NCBI GenBank assembly: GCA_024364735.1
Contig: JAGFNQ010000957.1
Coordinates: forward strand, 62,001-126,000
Length of the DNA: 64,000 nucleotides
Source of the DNA: Boesenbergia rotunda
Taxonomy: Eukaryota; Streptophyta; Magnoliopsida; Zingiberales; Zingiberaceae
Direction of reading: 5' to 3'
The notes beneath the pieces were generated by a model. It ran no database searches. It was not told the origin of the DNA and saw nothing but the letters and a program-made list of their open reading frames with translations. The position numbers and the translations under genes are program-made. Positions 11,094-23,309 of this stretch are shown piece after piece (the stretch's first letter is position 1; each line of letters opens with the position of its first letter).

Positions 11094-11650
11094 AAGTCTG
11101 ATCAAAGGAAGTGTGCCTGACTGATCGGACTAGTGTGGTGGTGAAGAAGTTGTATCCCAATGGTGCCTTGCACATGTCACTGCACCCTTAGTAGTTATAC
11201 GAGGTCCTAGGATTGCAGATGTTGCTTCGGGTCCCTAGGAAATCTCCTTTTCGGGTTTGTCCTTCCCAAGAGGTTTCTATGGCTTTCGGGGTACTGCAAG
11301 GACACCCGTCCATCCGTTATAAAGGCGCATGACGCTCTTTGATGGTGACAAGGTCCTTTCGCGAATGCCCTATCGCCACGTGCCTCAACGGCTCTCTTCA
11401 CGACCTCTACTGTCGTGCGCCGCTATAGTTGTCTCCCGTCGGACGACTCCTCTCTAGTGCTCCCCTGACGTGGCAGTTTCAGGCTTTACACGTGTCTTGC
11501 GCCTATTACATTCATGCAGGCGGCTTCCTCCGTATAAGAAGGGAATGTGAAGATGTTCGGCCGACTTCTGGCTCCGTGGCCGGGTGCACTTCGTCTTCCT
11601 CCTCTTCTCTAATTAGGCCTCTTTTGAACGTAAGTAGTCTGCCTCCTCCT
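11094..11650 (+). other. Leader and promoter region of a Tat antisense ORF, truncated
   Basis: This stretch sits next to the Tat PPT in the same relation as 36514-37030 does in the complete element, where the strand opposite to pol carries its own promoter and ORF. A TATA-like tataagaagg lies at about 11533-11542, with a C/T-rich leader after it (tcttcctcctcttctc). The ORF itself is missing. The sequence is cut off where the F-box pseudogene begins. Confidence 0.45.
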
Positions 11651-11744
11651 TGACTTTTCCCTTAGGAACCATTGAAAGTTATCGAGCGAAGTGGTACGAG
11701 TCTTCATCTTCGAGAGTGAGGTATCATTGCAATAAGAAGAAGCT

Positions 11745-12490
11745 ACGCTCAAGAATAGAGTACTTCTCCAAATTTCTCATCCCCTTCCTCTGTATCCACT
11801 TCCCAAACCTTCAATTTGTTAATATAATATTCTGTTTTTTTCCATTTCCAATCCTCCCAATTGTTAATATAATATTCTGATTTTTTCGCCATGGTCCGTG
11901 TGAGCAGTAGATCATCAACGTGCAAAGAAAGTACAAGACGACATCAAAATCGAAATGATGTCTGACAGAGCTACCACCGGCGTCCATGTCGGAGTCGAAT
12001 TCAGCGTGATGAGATCATACGCCGCTACCATCACTTCGTCATGTTCTTCAATCTTCAAATCGTGACGCCGCATAGAGCTTGCCCTTGTGAAAGGCTATGT
12101 GGCAGTAGAATACAAAGACGACGTTGTTATCTTCAGCGCCTTGATGGCCTCCAACTTCCGGTCGCCCACAGTGTGGATCGATGGGGAGGAAGGTTGATAT
12201 GCACGCCGGTGATAGGGTTAAGGAGCTGCACACTAACCTTGAGCCAACCATGGGAAGATCGGACCACAGTCTTGAGGAAGCGAGTAGCGCGGCTTGGGAT
12301 ATCATACACGTACGCGGCCCTCCGATAAGCTGAAGAAGTTGTAGTTGATTTGATAGTTATATTCTCCGTTTATAAGGAATTGTAGTGCCGGTGCAAGCCA
12401 TGGGATCTGAGGACGTTGATCACCGGGGCTGTGGCAGATTTTATCGACCACGGTGGACCAATGTGTGCTTACGGCGGCGCAGCGAAACAT
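11745..12490 (-). pseudogene. Broken F-box/DUF295 gene copy
   Basis: On the minus strand, fragments match the intact F-box protein in the same order: MFRCAAVSTHWSTVVDK, INYNFFSLSEGR, then IAFHKGKLYAAS. On the nucleotide level the block cttcccaaaccttcaatttgttaatataat (around 11802-11830) matches 7707-7737 of the intact gene. The first part of the F-box, the middle of DUF295 and the C-terminus are missing, and frames change several times. It is a truncated gene copy lying between two Tat fragments. Whether retrotransposon-mediated or segmental duplication produced it cannot be decided here. Confidence 0.85.
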
Positions 12491-12619
12491 GTCGTGGATC
12501 TAGAACTTAGATATAAAGGATCGGCAATGATCGTTACATCTTCAGAATTCAGATATAGTGCTAAATATGCAAGAGTTTACATTGTAAGGTTCGACTGTAA
12601 CATAGCAAGGGTAACGTTA

Positions 12620-13957
12620 TAGTCTATTTCTTCGGGCACCTTCTAAAGGACACCGAGACACGCTACACCACGATAGAAGAGACGGTCACACAAATTGGAG
12701 AGGGAGACGGGGGCAACAGCCAGACCAACTAGAGGGATCCCTATATAGCGTTCCTACAGAATGGGACAATTACGGTGGGGAACAAGGGGGCCGGCTATTC
12801 CGCCGTCGGACAGGCAAATTCATACTGGTCGGAGATCAGCTGTATAGGAGGGGCATTGCTCGACCCCTCCTAAAATGCATCGGGTCGGAGGAGACCGACT
12901 AAGTGATGAGGGAGGTATATGAAGACATCTTTGAGAGTCACATTGGAGGAAACTCACTGTCCCGGAAGATCCTTTTGGCAGGATATTTTTGACCCACCTT
13001 GCAAGCTAACGCTCTCAAGTTAGTGACTGGGTGTGAGGTCTGTCAAAGACATCAGCACGTGACTCACCGCCTGACGGAGCCCTTACGAGTTTCTATCGTA
13101 TCCTGCCCTTTCGATCAATGGGGAATGAACATCGTAGGCCCCTTTCCCGTTGGGCCCCAACAGAAGAAATTTTTGCTAGTCCTCGTGGATTACTTCTCTA
13201 AATGGGTTGATGTCGAGCCCCTGGCGAACATCACGGAGGGGGCGGTGATGAAAATCCTATGGAAGGACATTGTTTGCCGATACGATATCCCTCATAAGCT
13301 GGTGTAAGACAACGGAAGACAATTCTCTGGATGCAAACAGAAGGAATGATGCGAGGGGTTAGGCATTCAACAGACTTTTACCTCAGTCGCATACCCACAA
13401 TCTAATGGACAAGCCGAGATCGTCAATCGGGAGATCCTGCGAGGACTCAAGATAAAGCTAGACCACGTCAGAGGCAGTTGGGTCGAAAAACTCCCTAGCA
13501 TCCTGTGGTCCTACCGGACTACCCCGCGGGAAGGGACGGGTGAGAGCCCTTTCCAACTGGTCTATGGCACTGAAGCTATCATCCCAGTGGAGGTGGGGGG
13601 AGAATCCACGTGACGACAATATTATCGCAAGGAGGACAACAATTAAGAGCGTCTGATTGATCTAGATCTCATCTCGGAGGTACGGGACAAAGCCGCAGTG
13701 AGGTTGGAGGCATATCGGAGAAGGATGCAGCAAGCCTACAACCGCCGAGTGATCGCTCGCAGCTTCGAGGTCGGTGATAGAGTCTGGAAGAGAACAAAAC
13801 CGGTGGGTGACCTCGAAAAGCTGGAGCCACAGTGGGACGACCCATATAATGTCATCAAAAAGTTCACCGGGGGTAGTTACTATCTGAAAGATAATAAAGG
13901 CAAGAGGTTGGAAAGGCCCTGGCATGCCAACCATCTCCGCCCCTACCGTACTCAGTG
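12620..13957 (+). pseudogene. Tat-type Ty3/gypsy pol remnant (RNase H scrap and integrase)
   Basis: The sequence starts with an RT/RNase H-border fragment (YFFGHLLKDTETRYTT at about 12622-12670), then jumps to the pre-integrase linker (REPYIAFLQNG near 12735-12770). Most of RNase H is therefore deleted. The integrase follows: a zinc-finger end GCEVCQRHQH, the first catalytic Asp in DQWGMNIVGPFP (about 13120), the D-N-G block near 13310, and NGQAEIVNREI near 13405. The C-terminal region has RSFEVGDRVWKRTKPVG and RPWHANHLRPYRTQ before the stop at 13956-13958. Stops and frameshifts break the frame (for example at 13305 and 13612). The nearest relative in the window is the minus-strand element at 40507-45652. 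The element's gag, protease, RT and left LTR are absent. Confidence 0.9.
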
Positions 13958-14077
13958 AGGTACAGTGTCATGTATTTGCTTGCTGTATTCCTTATTTTTC
14001 CACCATCTGGCAGTGTAGTAAATAAAAAAGTGCAAGTGAAATATCCTACGAACGCCGAATGCCCACCTGCACAAAAC
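13958..14077 (+). other. Start of the Tat 3' UTR
   Basis: About 120 bases separate the pol stop from the first regular monomer of the tandem array. I see no coding signal. The unit gcccacctgcacaaaactct already resembles a degenerate monomer. Confidence 0.5.
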
Positions 14078-15638
14078 TCTACAGCCTCTCGGTGTGTAGG
14101 CTTGGCCTCAAAGTTGTACACGCCTGACCAGGAGCTGCTAAAACCCGACAGCGTCTCAGTGAGTATACTTGGCCTCAGAGTTGCACACACCCGACCAAGA
14201 GATGCTAAAACCCTACAGCCTCTCGGTGTGTAGGATTGGCCTTGGAGCTATACACGCCCAGCCAAGAGCTGCTAAATCCTTGCAGCCTCTCGGTGTGCAG
14301 GCTTGGCCTCAGAGCTGCTAAAACTATACTGTCTCTCAGTGAGTAGGCTTAGCCTCGGAGTTACACATGCCCGACCAAGAACTGCTAAAATCCTACAGCC
14401 TCTCGGTGTGTAAGCTTGGCCTCGGAGCTGTACATGCCCGGCCAGAAGCTACTAAAACCCTACTGCCTCTCGGTAAGTAGGTTTGGCCTCGGAGCTGCAC
14501 ACGCCCGACCAAGAGCTGCTAAAATCCTATAGCCTCTCGGTGTGTAGGCTTGGCCTCGGAACTGTACACACCCGAGCAGGAGCTGCTAAAACCCTACTGC
14601 CTCTCGGTGAGTAGGCTTGGCCTCGAAGATGCACACGCCCGACTAAGAGTTGCTAAAATCCTACAGCCTCTCGGTGTGTAAGCTTGGTCTCGGATCTGTA
14701 CACGCCCGACCAAAAGCTGCTAAAACCCTATAGTCTCTCGGTGTGTAGGCTTGGCCTTAGAACTGTACACGCCCGGCCAGGAGCTGCTAAAACCCTATAG
14801 CCTCTCGATGAGTATGCTTGGCCTCGAAGTTGTACACGCTCGGCCAGGAGCTGCTAAAACCCTACTGCCTCTCGGTGAGTGGGCTTGGCCTCGGAGCTGC
14901 TCACGCCCGGCCAAGAGCTGCTAAAACCCTACAGCCTCTCGATGTGTAGGCTTGGCCTCAGAGCTGTACATGCCCGGACAAGAGCTGCTAATCCCCTACA
15001 GCCTCTCAGTGTGTAGGCTTGGTCTCGGAGCTGTACACACCCGGCCAGGAGCTGCTAAATTCCTACTGCCTCTCGGTGAGTAGGCTTAGCCTCGGAGTTG
15101 CACACGCCCGACCAAGAGCTGCTAAAATCCTACAGTCTCTTGGTGTGTAGGCTTTGCATCGGAGCTGTACACGCCCGGCCAGGAGCTGCTAAAACCCTAC
15201 TTCCTCTCGGTGAGTAGGCTTGGCCTCGGAGCTGCACACGCCCGGCCAAGAGCTACTAAAATCCTACAGCCTCTCGGTGTGTAGGCTTGGCCTCGGAGCT
15301 GTACACGCTCGGTCAAGAGCTGCTAAAACCCAACAGCCTCTCAGTATGTAGGCTTGGCCTCGGAGCTATACACGCCCCGCCAGGAGCTGCTAAAACTCTA
15401 CTGCTTCTCGGTGAGTAGGCTTGGCCTCGAAGCTATACACGCCCGGCCAGGAGCTGCTAAAATCCTACTACCTCTCGGTGAGTAGGCTTGGCCTCAGAGC
15501 TGCACACGCCCGGCCAAGAGCTGCTAAATCCCTACAGCCTCTCGGTGTGTAGGCTTTGCCTCGGAGCTGTACACGCCCGGCTAGGAGCTGCTAAAACCCT
15601 ACTGCCTCCCGGTGAATAGGCTTGGCTTCGGAGCTGCA
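14078..15638 (+). repeat. 67-bp tandem array, block 1 (about 23 monomers)
   Basis: Monomers of 67 bp follow each other head to tail. For example, the ggtgtgtagg core recurs at 14091, 14158 (variant) and 14225. A typical unit includes taaaaccctactgcctctcg, gtgagtaggcttggcctcgg and agctgcacacgcccggccaa. Two sub-types alternate irregularly (cagcctctcggtgtgtagg and ctgcctctcggtgagtagg). The array starts directly downstream of the Tat integrase, where Tat/Ogre elements are known to carry tandem repeats in their 3' UTR. It is interrupted at 15639 by a solo LTR and resumes at 27102. Confidence 0.95.
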
Positions 15639-16162
15639 TGTTGGGGCAATTGACCCTAATATGATCTGGAGGATCATGAGTTTTGATGTGTGTGGTCAAT
15701 ATTGTTAAGTTAGATTTTATTGTTGGACTAACACGTGTATGTGAGTGTGCAGGTTTGTAGGTATACATGGACTTGGTTGATGTCTTCAGGTGAAGGGTGG
15801 CATGGAGGCAAGCTGGAGGCTTGTGTGCGCATTCGAGGGACCATGGGCAGAGACGATGAGCCGAGGGATGCGGACTTCGAGGCATGCGTGAAGGACGACA
15901 TAGAGGTAGACTGGATGCTTGTGTGCGCATCCGAGGGACAGGAGCTGAAGACGAAGAGGGTGTGAAGGCAATAGATCGAGACTACGGATTGAAGAGTCAA
16001 CCAGGTCGTGAGGATCCGAGTGTGAGTGTTTGTACTCAGGGACTAAGTCGGGAGGGTTCAAGTGCGGAGAGAAATATACTCAGGGAGTGTAACCCTAGGC
16101 TTAGTAAAGGAGCAGTCGACTGCTCTAGGGGCAGTCGACTGGTAAGGGTTGGCAGGGGCAGT

Positions 16163-18677
16163 TGATAAGCGTCATTTTGTTGATCATTTCATATGCTTAA
16201 ATCCGTATTTGACCCATATTTTACTTGTATAATTGTGGATTTACTCTAGGTTCTAAGATTTATACTCTTTTTGGACTTAATTGCAAAATTTGATATATTT
16301 GAGTTGTTTTGTCACTAAATTTTTAATCTACATTTGTAGGCTCGGAAGGATCATGGACCTAGGATATGTTGGGTCAAGGTTGAGTCAAAAGTGGACCAGA
16401 TCAAAGGAATCAAGCGACGACTCATTTGGACCGTCCGATACAAGAACGGTTAGATCTAGACCATCTGAGAACTTCTGATCAATCTGAGTTGGGGTTAAGG
16501 CTAATCAAGCGATCAGATCAAGATCTGAAGGTTTCAGCTCAATCGGAGATCATCTAGCCGTTGGATCACGATTAGAGAGATCTAGACCATCCATTCAAAT
16601 ATCAGCTTGATCTGAGCCATCCGCTACAGATCTGGCAGATCCGAGCTATCACGAGGATGATCCTGACCTCTGATCGAGATCTGGAAATTTTGAATCAAAT
16701 CGGACAAAGATCCACCGTTGGATAAAGCGGAATCAATCTCAGCCGTTCACTGTTCAACTACTTAAACTGAAAACAGAGTTCAGATCTGGGTGGTGTCTTC
16801 GCCAGCAGCAGCAGCTTAGTTCTTCGTTTCTTTTCGTTTGTTCTTCGTTTCTTTTGCGATTTTCTTCAGTGAAGGCGTGGCCAACTCGATCACAACCTTG
16901 GAGCAAGATTTGGATCGCTGAGAGGAAGCTTCAGTGGAGATTTCAGCTCCAAATTGCGCCGGATGCAGAGCTGTGCGAGGGTTTCGGCAGCTTTGTGATT
17001 TGAGCTCTTGGATCTCAATCGCATCCATTTCCTTCCATCTGAACCATCTGTAGGGGTCCTATGATGAGCTCAGATGATTTCCAAATCATAATCGCAACTC
17101 TTCACATTGAGATCTAGGAGTTTAGATTGGATTTCCCAGCTGTGTGCATTTTGAGAGCAGATCTGAATTGGAGCTAAGTTTCTCATTGATTTGCGAGTTG
17201 AAGGGGTTCTTGGCTTGCCCTTGCGTGATGAACAAGGTGGTCTTGAGACAAGGAATGGTCGAGGATTAGTTTTTAGCTGTATTTCTTCTTGATTTAGCTG
17301 TAATCTCAATTCTGAATCCAATTCTGTTTTCTGCAGTTGTATCGTCTTTGTTACTTTCAGTTTCTGAACTGTTTTTCCTTAATTAGGTTTTAATCTTGCA
17401 AGACAATCATTTAGGGAGTTTGTTTAATGAACAATTGTTTGCAAATTCAGTTTATTTCATGTTTTTTTCATCTGCGTATCATTGAGGTAACAGTGTGCCA
17501 GTTTTCATCTCCTCTAGTGTGGCAGTGCTCTTTTTGAGTTTCTGAATTGTGCTCTAGGATAGATTTAATTTCATCTTTCGAATCTACATTGTAGTTTATC
17601 TCATTTACAAGTATTTACATCTAGTTGCTGCACTTAATTCCATTTTCTGCCTTGCACATTAGTTTAAAGCTACATTTCAGTTTCAATTCTGCACAAGTTC
17701 AGTTTCAAGGCTGCATCTTTTCAGCTGTAGTTTCAGAATTTCGAGCCAAGTAAACATTAGTTTCCTTATTTCTTGTCTGAACAATGGATGATGCATTCAT
17801 ATCTAGCTTGCTTTGCTTTGATTGATCTGCAGTTGTAGGGTTTCTGCAAATCTGAAACGTTTCTGCATTTTCCCATTTCTGCACTGTTTTGCTCCTTACT
17901 TCTGAATTTCTTCTTCAGTTTTCAGTTTCATTTGAATGATAGCTCACCTTCTCAAGCTAAGGAACCAGTTGTATTCCTGAATTCGATAGTTCTAGTGCTG
18001 AATTTAGCAGTAATATAAGGTGCATAAGATACTTTTCCTTTGTATCAAGTTGTTTCGGTTTATCCACTTTGTATCAAAAATCAGTTTTAGTTTCAAGTAA
18101 GTGAGATTGCGAATGTGATAAGGTGTTAGACAGTAGCTCATTTTACACCTAATAGTTCTGAATTCCATTATCCATCTTTGCATGTGAAGCTTACTTTGGT
18201 TGCTTGCATTTAGTGTCAATTTAGTTTTCGGTAGTGCTCTTGAGTTGATTAGTTTTAGATTGCTCAGCCTTGTTTCAATTTATTTGCTTTGTTTTTGACC
18301 TGCATCTAATATCAGATTAAATTGTCAGATTCGATTAAGTGTAATTGTTTGATTAGGTTTTTCTATTGGTTAAGTTCTTTAGCTACCATTACCTAGTTTA
18401 AGTCTTTTAGTTAAGTTTCCTTACTTCTCATTGCCTCTTCATTTCTCATTGCAAAACAAAACCCAGAGTTTATTCGAAACCCAAAAACATTGACGACACA
18501 TAAATACAAGCATGAATCACACAAACTTGAACTAGCCCTTGGAAAAATACGACCTGTGGCCCCTTTACTACGCTTTTGTTCTTTGATTGCAAAAAGGGTT
18601 TCCAGCACATTTATAAATTCTAAATTCTGATGGATCCACATTCGTGACAACTTTAACATAGTATTTTGGGTCCATCA
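16163..18677 (+). repeat. 5' LTR of the 9.7-kb element
   Basis: The LTR starts TGATAAGCGTC and ends TTTTGGGTCCATCA directly before the PBS. It is unusually long (2.5 kb) and rich in cagtttc/ctgaattt runs in its second half. It contains no ORF of note. Short frames on the minus strand are shared with the 3' LTR and are not supported as genes. Confidence 0.93.
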
Positions 18678-18683
18678 AATTTT

Positions 18684-18701
18684 TGGCGCCGTTGCCGGGG
18701 A
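18684..18701 (+). other. Primer-binding site matching tRNA-Asp
   Basis: The sequence tggcgccgttgccgggga begins six bases after the 5' LTR end. It is the complement of the 3' end of plant tRNA-Asp(GTC) including CCA, from my knowledge of that tRNA. This is the primer type used by Athila and several Tat elements. Confidence 0.88.
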
Positions 18702-18839
18702 AGCAACTAGTTGATTTGTTTGATTTTTGCTTGTATGCTTTTGGACATATCATTGGGTTCTATTTTATTTTGCTTTATCTTTTGTATACGGTTGCTGCCA
18801 TTTTTCTTGTTTGTTTTGTGACAGGACTGCCAGTTTAAA

Positions 18840-21026
18840 ATGTTTTCATCCACTTATCAGCAGCCGTGTCCACAATTTCAGCAGAACCAACCTTTCAATC
18901 AACCATTACAACAATTCGAGCAACCACAGCAATTCCAACAATTTCAGCCGGATTTTCAGCCAAGTCTACCAAATTTCCAGAATTTTCAGAATGGGCAGCC
19001 ACTACACCAGAATTTTCAGTCCCCACAATTTCAGTGTTCACCACCACAATTTCAACATTTTCAGCAAGATTTCCAGTTTCAAGGACAGAATTTTCAGTAA
19101 GACACTCAGAATTTTCAGCCCTTCCCATTTCAGCAGTTTAATCAAGGAGGCTTTGACGATCCTGATGGGGATGAGGCTCAACAACAGAGGGTTGAGGATA
19201 TGTTTCAACAGATGATGCAGCAACAACAAGCTCAACAACAACAAATACAACAAGTCCACCAACAATAACAAGACATCGTAGGACGCTTTGGAAAATTGGT
19301 TGATCAATGGAATCAGATAAAAGCCCAAAGATCAGAACAATTATCTTCTCAAGCTACTTTTAATTCTGAGAGCCCCGGAGTTGGTTTTATATCAGTTCAA
19401 GGTGACCCTAGTGCATGGCCAAGTCCTTCTTTAAGTAATCTTGCAAATTTTGTGGAAGAAGAAGAAGAAATCATTAAAATCAGGGCACCTACAGCATGCA
19501 TTCCTCCGGAGATCCCTATTCAAAATTCAATTCCAAATTTTTCAGCTCCAGAAGAAGAAACTGAAGCTCCACAGGACCCTTCTCATCTTTTATTTTGTGA
19601 TGATAGTGTTATTGATGGTCCTAATTTTTCTAATACTGTTGTTGCAGATATTACAGAAGAAGAATGCATAGGAGATGATTCCATAGGTGTAGGGGATTGC
19701 ACTAAGCCCCAGGGACCACCACAATTTACTGGTACATTAGAAGATTCAGAAGATGAACCAGAAAGTGTAGGGACTTGCATGGTGGAAGCAAGCACCCAAG
19801 GATCACCTATTCCAGTTGAGTGTCCACCAGAGCCTGAGGCTGAAGAGGAGCATGAACTTGACCAGGAGGAGGCCACAGATACATCTACTATTATAGAACC
19901 TTCAGGTATTCTCCAGCAAGCTCAGGTAAGTATTTCTCCTCTTTGTTCAGAAAAATGCAGCGAGGTACCTAATGCTAACTTTATTGGTTATGATGAATTT
20001 ATTGATATACCTTGTGTAGAATTCACTTGTGCAAACCCAATAGAGGTACCAAAAATTGATCTAATTGGTTGTAATGAATTACTTGATACATCTCTTGTAG
20101 ATATGGGTTGCAAACAAATTTTAGAGGAACCTATAATTGATGTTGTTTGTTATGATGATATTCTTGATACATATTATGTTGATAGTGAAAAATTTTTAGA
20201 AGAGCCTGAAATTAAAGTTGTTTATTGTGAAGAGTCTCTTGTTATTTCTTATGCTGAAATTGAATGTGAAAAACTTATGGAGATACCAGAGCTTGATTTG
20301 ATTGGCTGTGGAACATTTCTTGATACACCTTTGATGGATTTTGATTGTGAAAAATTTTTAGAAGAACCTGAAATTGAAGTTGTTTATTGTGAAGAATCTC
20401 TTGTTATTTCTTATGCTGAAATTGAATGTGAAAAGCTTCTGGAGGTACCTGAGATTGACTTTATTGACTGTGACACTTTTCTTGATATATCTCATATAGA
20501 ACTTGCTTGTGAAAAATTTACTGAGGTACCCAAAATTGATTTTATTGGATGCGATGCATTTTTAGATACATTTTATGTAAAGATTGATGATATTGCACTT
20601 CTTTCTTACCCTGCACGCTTGAGGGAGGTCTTACATGGTTTTACAGGGTCCAGAAGACTACTGGAATGGGTACTCCACCTAAACAGTCTCCGACCTCCTG
20701 GAAGATTTTCCAAAAAGAATAAAGAGGGAGGAGATGATCTTGCTTTAACTTATAGCACTCCACCTCTGAAGTGGCTATTGTACCTAAATCAACTTCGGCC
20801 ACCTGAGCATCTTATTGCAAAATTTAAGTGTGGGGGAGTCATGCAAAATAAAATTGAGCAAATGAAGGAAAATTTTTCAGCTACTCCTACTCCTCCACTA
20901 CCACGATGGAGATTATTTCTAGATAGACTCCGACCGCCAGAAATAAAAGGGAGTTTACTTTTTCTTACATTTTCTTTCATTGCCTTTTTCCTCTTTATGC
21001 TTGTTAAAAGTAGAATTTTCTTTTAA
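18840..21026 (+). pseudogene. Unrecognised repeat protein of the 9.7-kb element, with C-terminal membrane helix
   Basis: One frame of 728 codons is interrupted by TAA at codon 87 (19098) and codon 143 (19266). After the second stop, 576 codons are open from 19296. The order of regions is as follows. Residues about 1-140 are Gln/Phe-rich (QFQQNQPFNQP..., then a poly-Gln stretch). An acidic Pro/Glu-rich part follows (19380-19930). Eight or nine repeats of about 25 residues come next (19950-20600), with the pattern CEKxxExPxIDxIxCDxxLDT. Three units WxLxLxxLRPP lie at about 20668, 20776 and 20902. The C-terminus is a hydrophobic helix (LLFLTFSFIAFFLFMLV) with a basic tail. I recognise no gag, pol or env family. 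The position between PBS and PPT suggests a structural or membrane role. That is inference. Confidence 0.75.
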
Positions 21027-23294
21027 AATGAATTCTTGATTAATAAATACATGAGTAGAGTAGAATTAATAAATAGATATTGTAAATACCATTGTATGAT
21101 TTTTGGCATTTTTCCTTGATGAATAGGAATAAATGTATCCCTCTAGGTTATCTTCATAGCATTTTAGAGTCTTTTGAAAACAAATTAAATTTGGTTGTTA
21201 AAACTTAGGGTTTGAGCTCATGGATGAAATCTTGGATGCTTGAGTACTACTTGGCCATGGATTCTTGATTGAGGACTTGAGATGAATTATTTGTACCTAG
21301 TGAGGTCTAGCCTTATTTTTGTGATACATACATGTGATTGTACTCTAGAACTTGCTTAGGTTCTTTCAAAATCATATTTCAATGATTAGATCACATCTAT
21401 AGAGGCTAAATAATTTGTTTACCTTTCCATGTCAATTTTTGGCAATAATCATGTTCATTCTATTTTCTTTCCTTATTTCCTACTCCTTACCATGCTTCCT
21501 AGGGACTTGTTTGTTTGGAGATGTTCTTTGATGTTATTTTGCCCGAGACGGACAAAAGACTAAGTGTGGGGGAGTGGCTAGTGTGATGGAAACATTTGAA
21601 AAAAAAAGAGTTCATTTCATTTTTGAGTTGAAGCCAAAAAGTGCTAATTGGAGTGGAGCTTGGTATCAAGATAAATGGGAATTCAGTTGTGAATTGGAGG
21701 TGAAGTGGATCTTAAAATTCTGCAATGGAAAGAAATGGCACACGGAAAAAAAAAGAAAAAAAAATTGTGCTATGGAAAGAATTTGAGTCAATGGAGTTTG
21801 TAGTAAAAAAAAAAAAGTTTTGATCAAGTAGGAATTATGGAAGATGAAATCAGTAACTCTTTGCTAAATCTGGATTGAAGTTGTAAAGTTTGAATTGAAG
21901 CAGAAATTCTGTGAAAGAAAAAAATCTGAACCAAAGTGAAACAAGTGAAAAAAAAAATCTGTGCAAAAGGAAAAGCAAAAATTTTGTACCAAATGGAAAA
22001 AGGATAAGAACTTGTTTCGGCTACTCTTCTAGGAGCTGAGTTGCAGTTATACTTTTCTGAAACCAGTGAAAGGGTTGCTGGAATTTGAAGTAAACAGGGA
22101 GTATCAAGTAAAGAATCAAGTGATTAACAGAAAAAAAAAATCAGTTGACTACTAGGAATAAAGTTAGCGTACCATACAAGCTGTTTTTACACAAGTTTTG
22201 TATCAACTTGAAGCTGTAATTTGGATTTACAAGGCTGTGTATTGCAGAATGAAGTACCGAAATGTGTAGAAGATGTTGAGTGTCTCCACTGCTGATCAAA
22301 GCAGGAAGAAATGTGGATGTTGAATGTCTTAAATCAAAGCAGAAAAAAAAATTACAGTGAGTTAATTCCGAAACAGTTTGGGATCCAAAGAAAAATGCAG
22401 TTAAGTTGATATTAATTGCTGTGAAACATCAGAGAATTGCAGGATTTACAAGTAATGTCGTGGAGCTGTCCAAATAACAAGACTGAGCTGTCAACAAAAA
22501 AAAAAAAAAAGTAGAGAAAACAGTTTGAAAAAAAAAACAAGGAAACAAAAGGAACAAGTTGGCACAATGAGTTGTTGGCACCATGAAATCAGTGGAGATT
22601 CTCATCCGAATCAGAGCTGTGTTCCAATACATTCTGATTCCAGTGGAGAAAAGAAAGAAACAGAAAAAAAACAGAAAAGAAAAGAGAAGACACAAGTTGG
22701 CACACAAGATGGGAAGTTGGCACAAAGGAGTTGATGAGGCTTTTCCATAAAAATTTTGAAGGGCAATACGAAAAGCTCTCTCTACCACACTTTGGATTTC
22801 ATTATATGTACTGAAAGGAGGGCAAAATGCATCAAGAATATCCTTGAACATTCAAGTCTTCCATTCCATCAAATTTGCTATTTTCATGTCTTCTATTTCA
22901 ATTTTTACCATCTTCTATGTCTTTCACTTTTGAATAAACTTATATAGATGATTGATTCTAATCATGAATAATGGTGGAGAGTAGATAATAAGCAAGCTTA
23001 TGGTGGTGCAAGAAGCATGTGTGTATGAGTGAGCTCCATTTTCATCATGTACTTAGAACTAGGGAAGAGAGCCACCAAAAGTTTCTTTGAAAGGCTTAGA
23101 GAGTGAAATTCATCTCAATGAATCATGAAGATTGAATTTGTTAAGTTGTTGATTTAAGGACAAGATACTAGTCTATAGAGCTTAGATTTTTGAGAATTAA
23201 CAACCCTAGGTAATTTCTTTTCAATTGCTTCTACTTATGTTTGGAAATTAACTAGGGGATACATATTTAGTACTTTTCGCGAGACGCTCAAGCT
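21027..23294 (+). other. Non-coding 3' interior of the 9.7-kb element, with a second PPT-like motif
   Basis: Apart from A-rich runs no gene is visible. At 21561-21575 the motif taagtgtgggggagt duplicates the true PPT at 23295-23309. The stretch between the two is purine-rich (many gaaaaaaaa runs, 21600-22800) with no conserved coding frame. Confidence 0.7.
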
Positions 23295-23309
23295 TAAGTG
23301 TGGGGGAGT
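23295..23309 (+). other. Polypurine tract of the 9.7-kb element
   Basis: taagtgtgggggagt directly precedes the 3' LTR at 23310. This is the plus-strand primer position, and the motif is typical of Athila/Tat-type elements. Confidence 0.88.

Noticed and set aside
14078..15638. Regular repeats that could suggest a CRISPR array
   Set aside because: Monomers are contiguous and have no unique spacers, and the context is a plant retrotransposon.
16816..17321. Minus-strand frames of 70-83 codons repeated at 23901-24469
   Set aside because: They lie in both LTRs of the same element and match no family; their duplication is that of the LTR itself.
18684..18701. Possible tRNA gene fragment
   Set aside because: It is only the 18-nt complement of a tRNA 3' end directly after an LTR, hence a primer-binding site.
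19038..19328. Leucine-rich frame on the minus strand
   Set aside because: It is the complement of the Gln/Phe-rich plus-strand coding part (CAA runs read as TTG).
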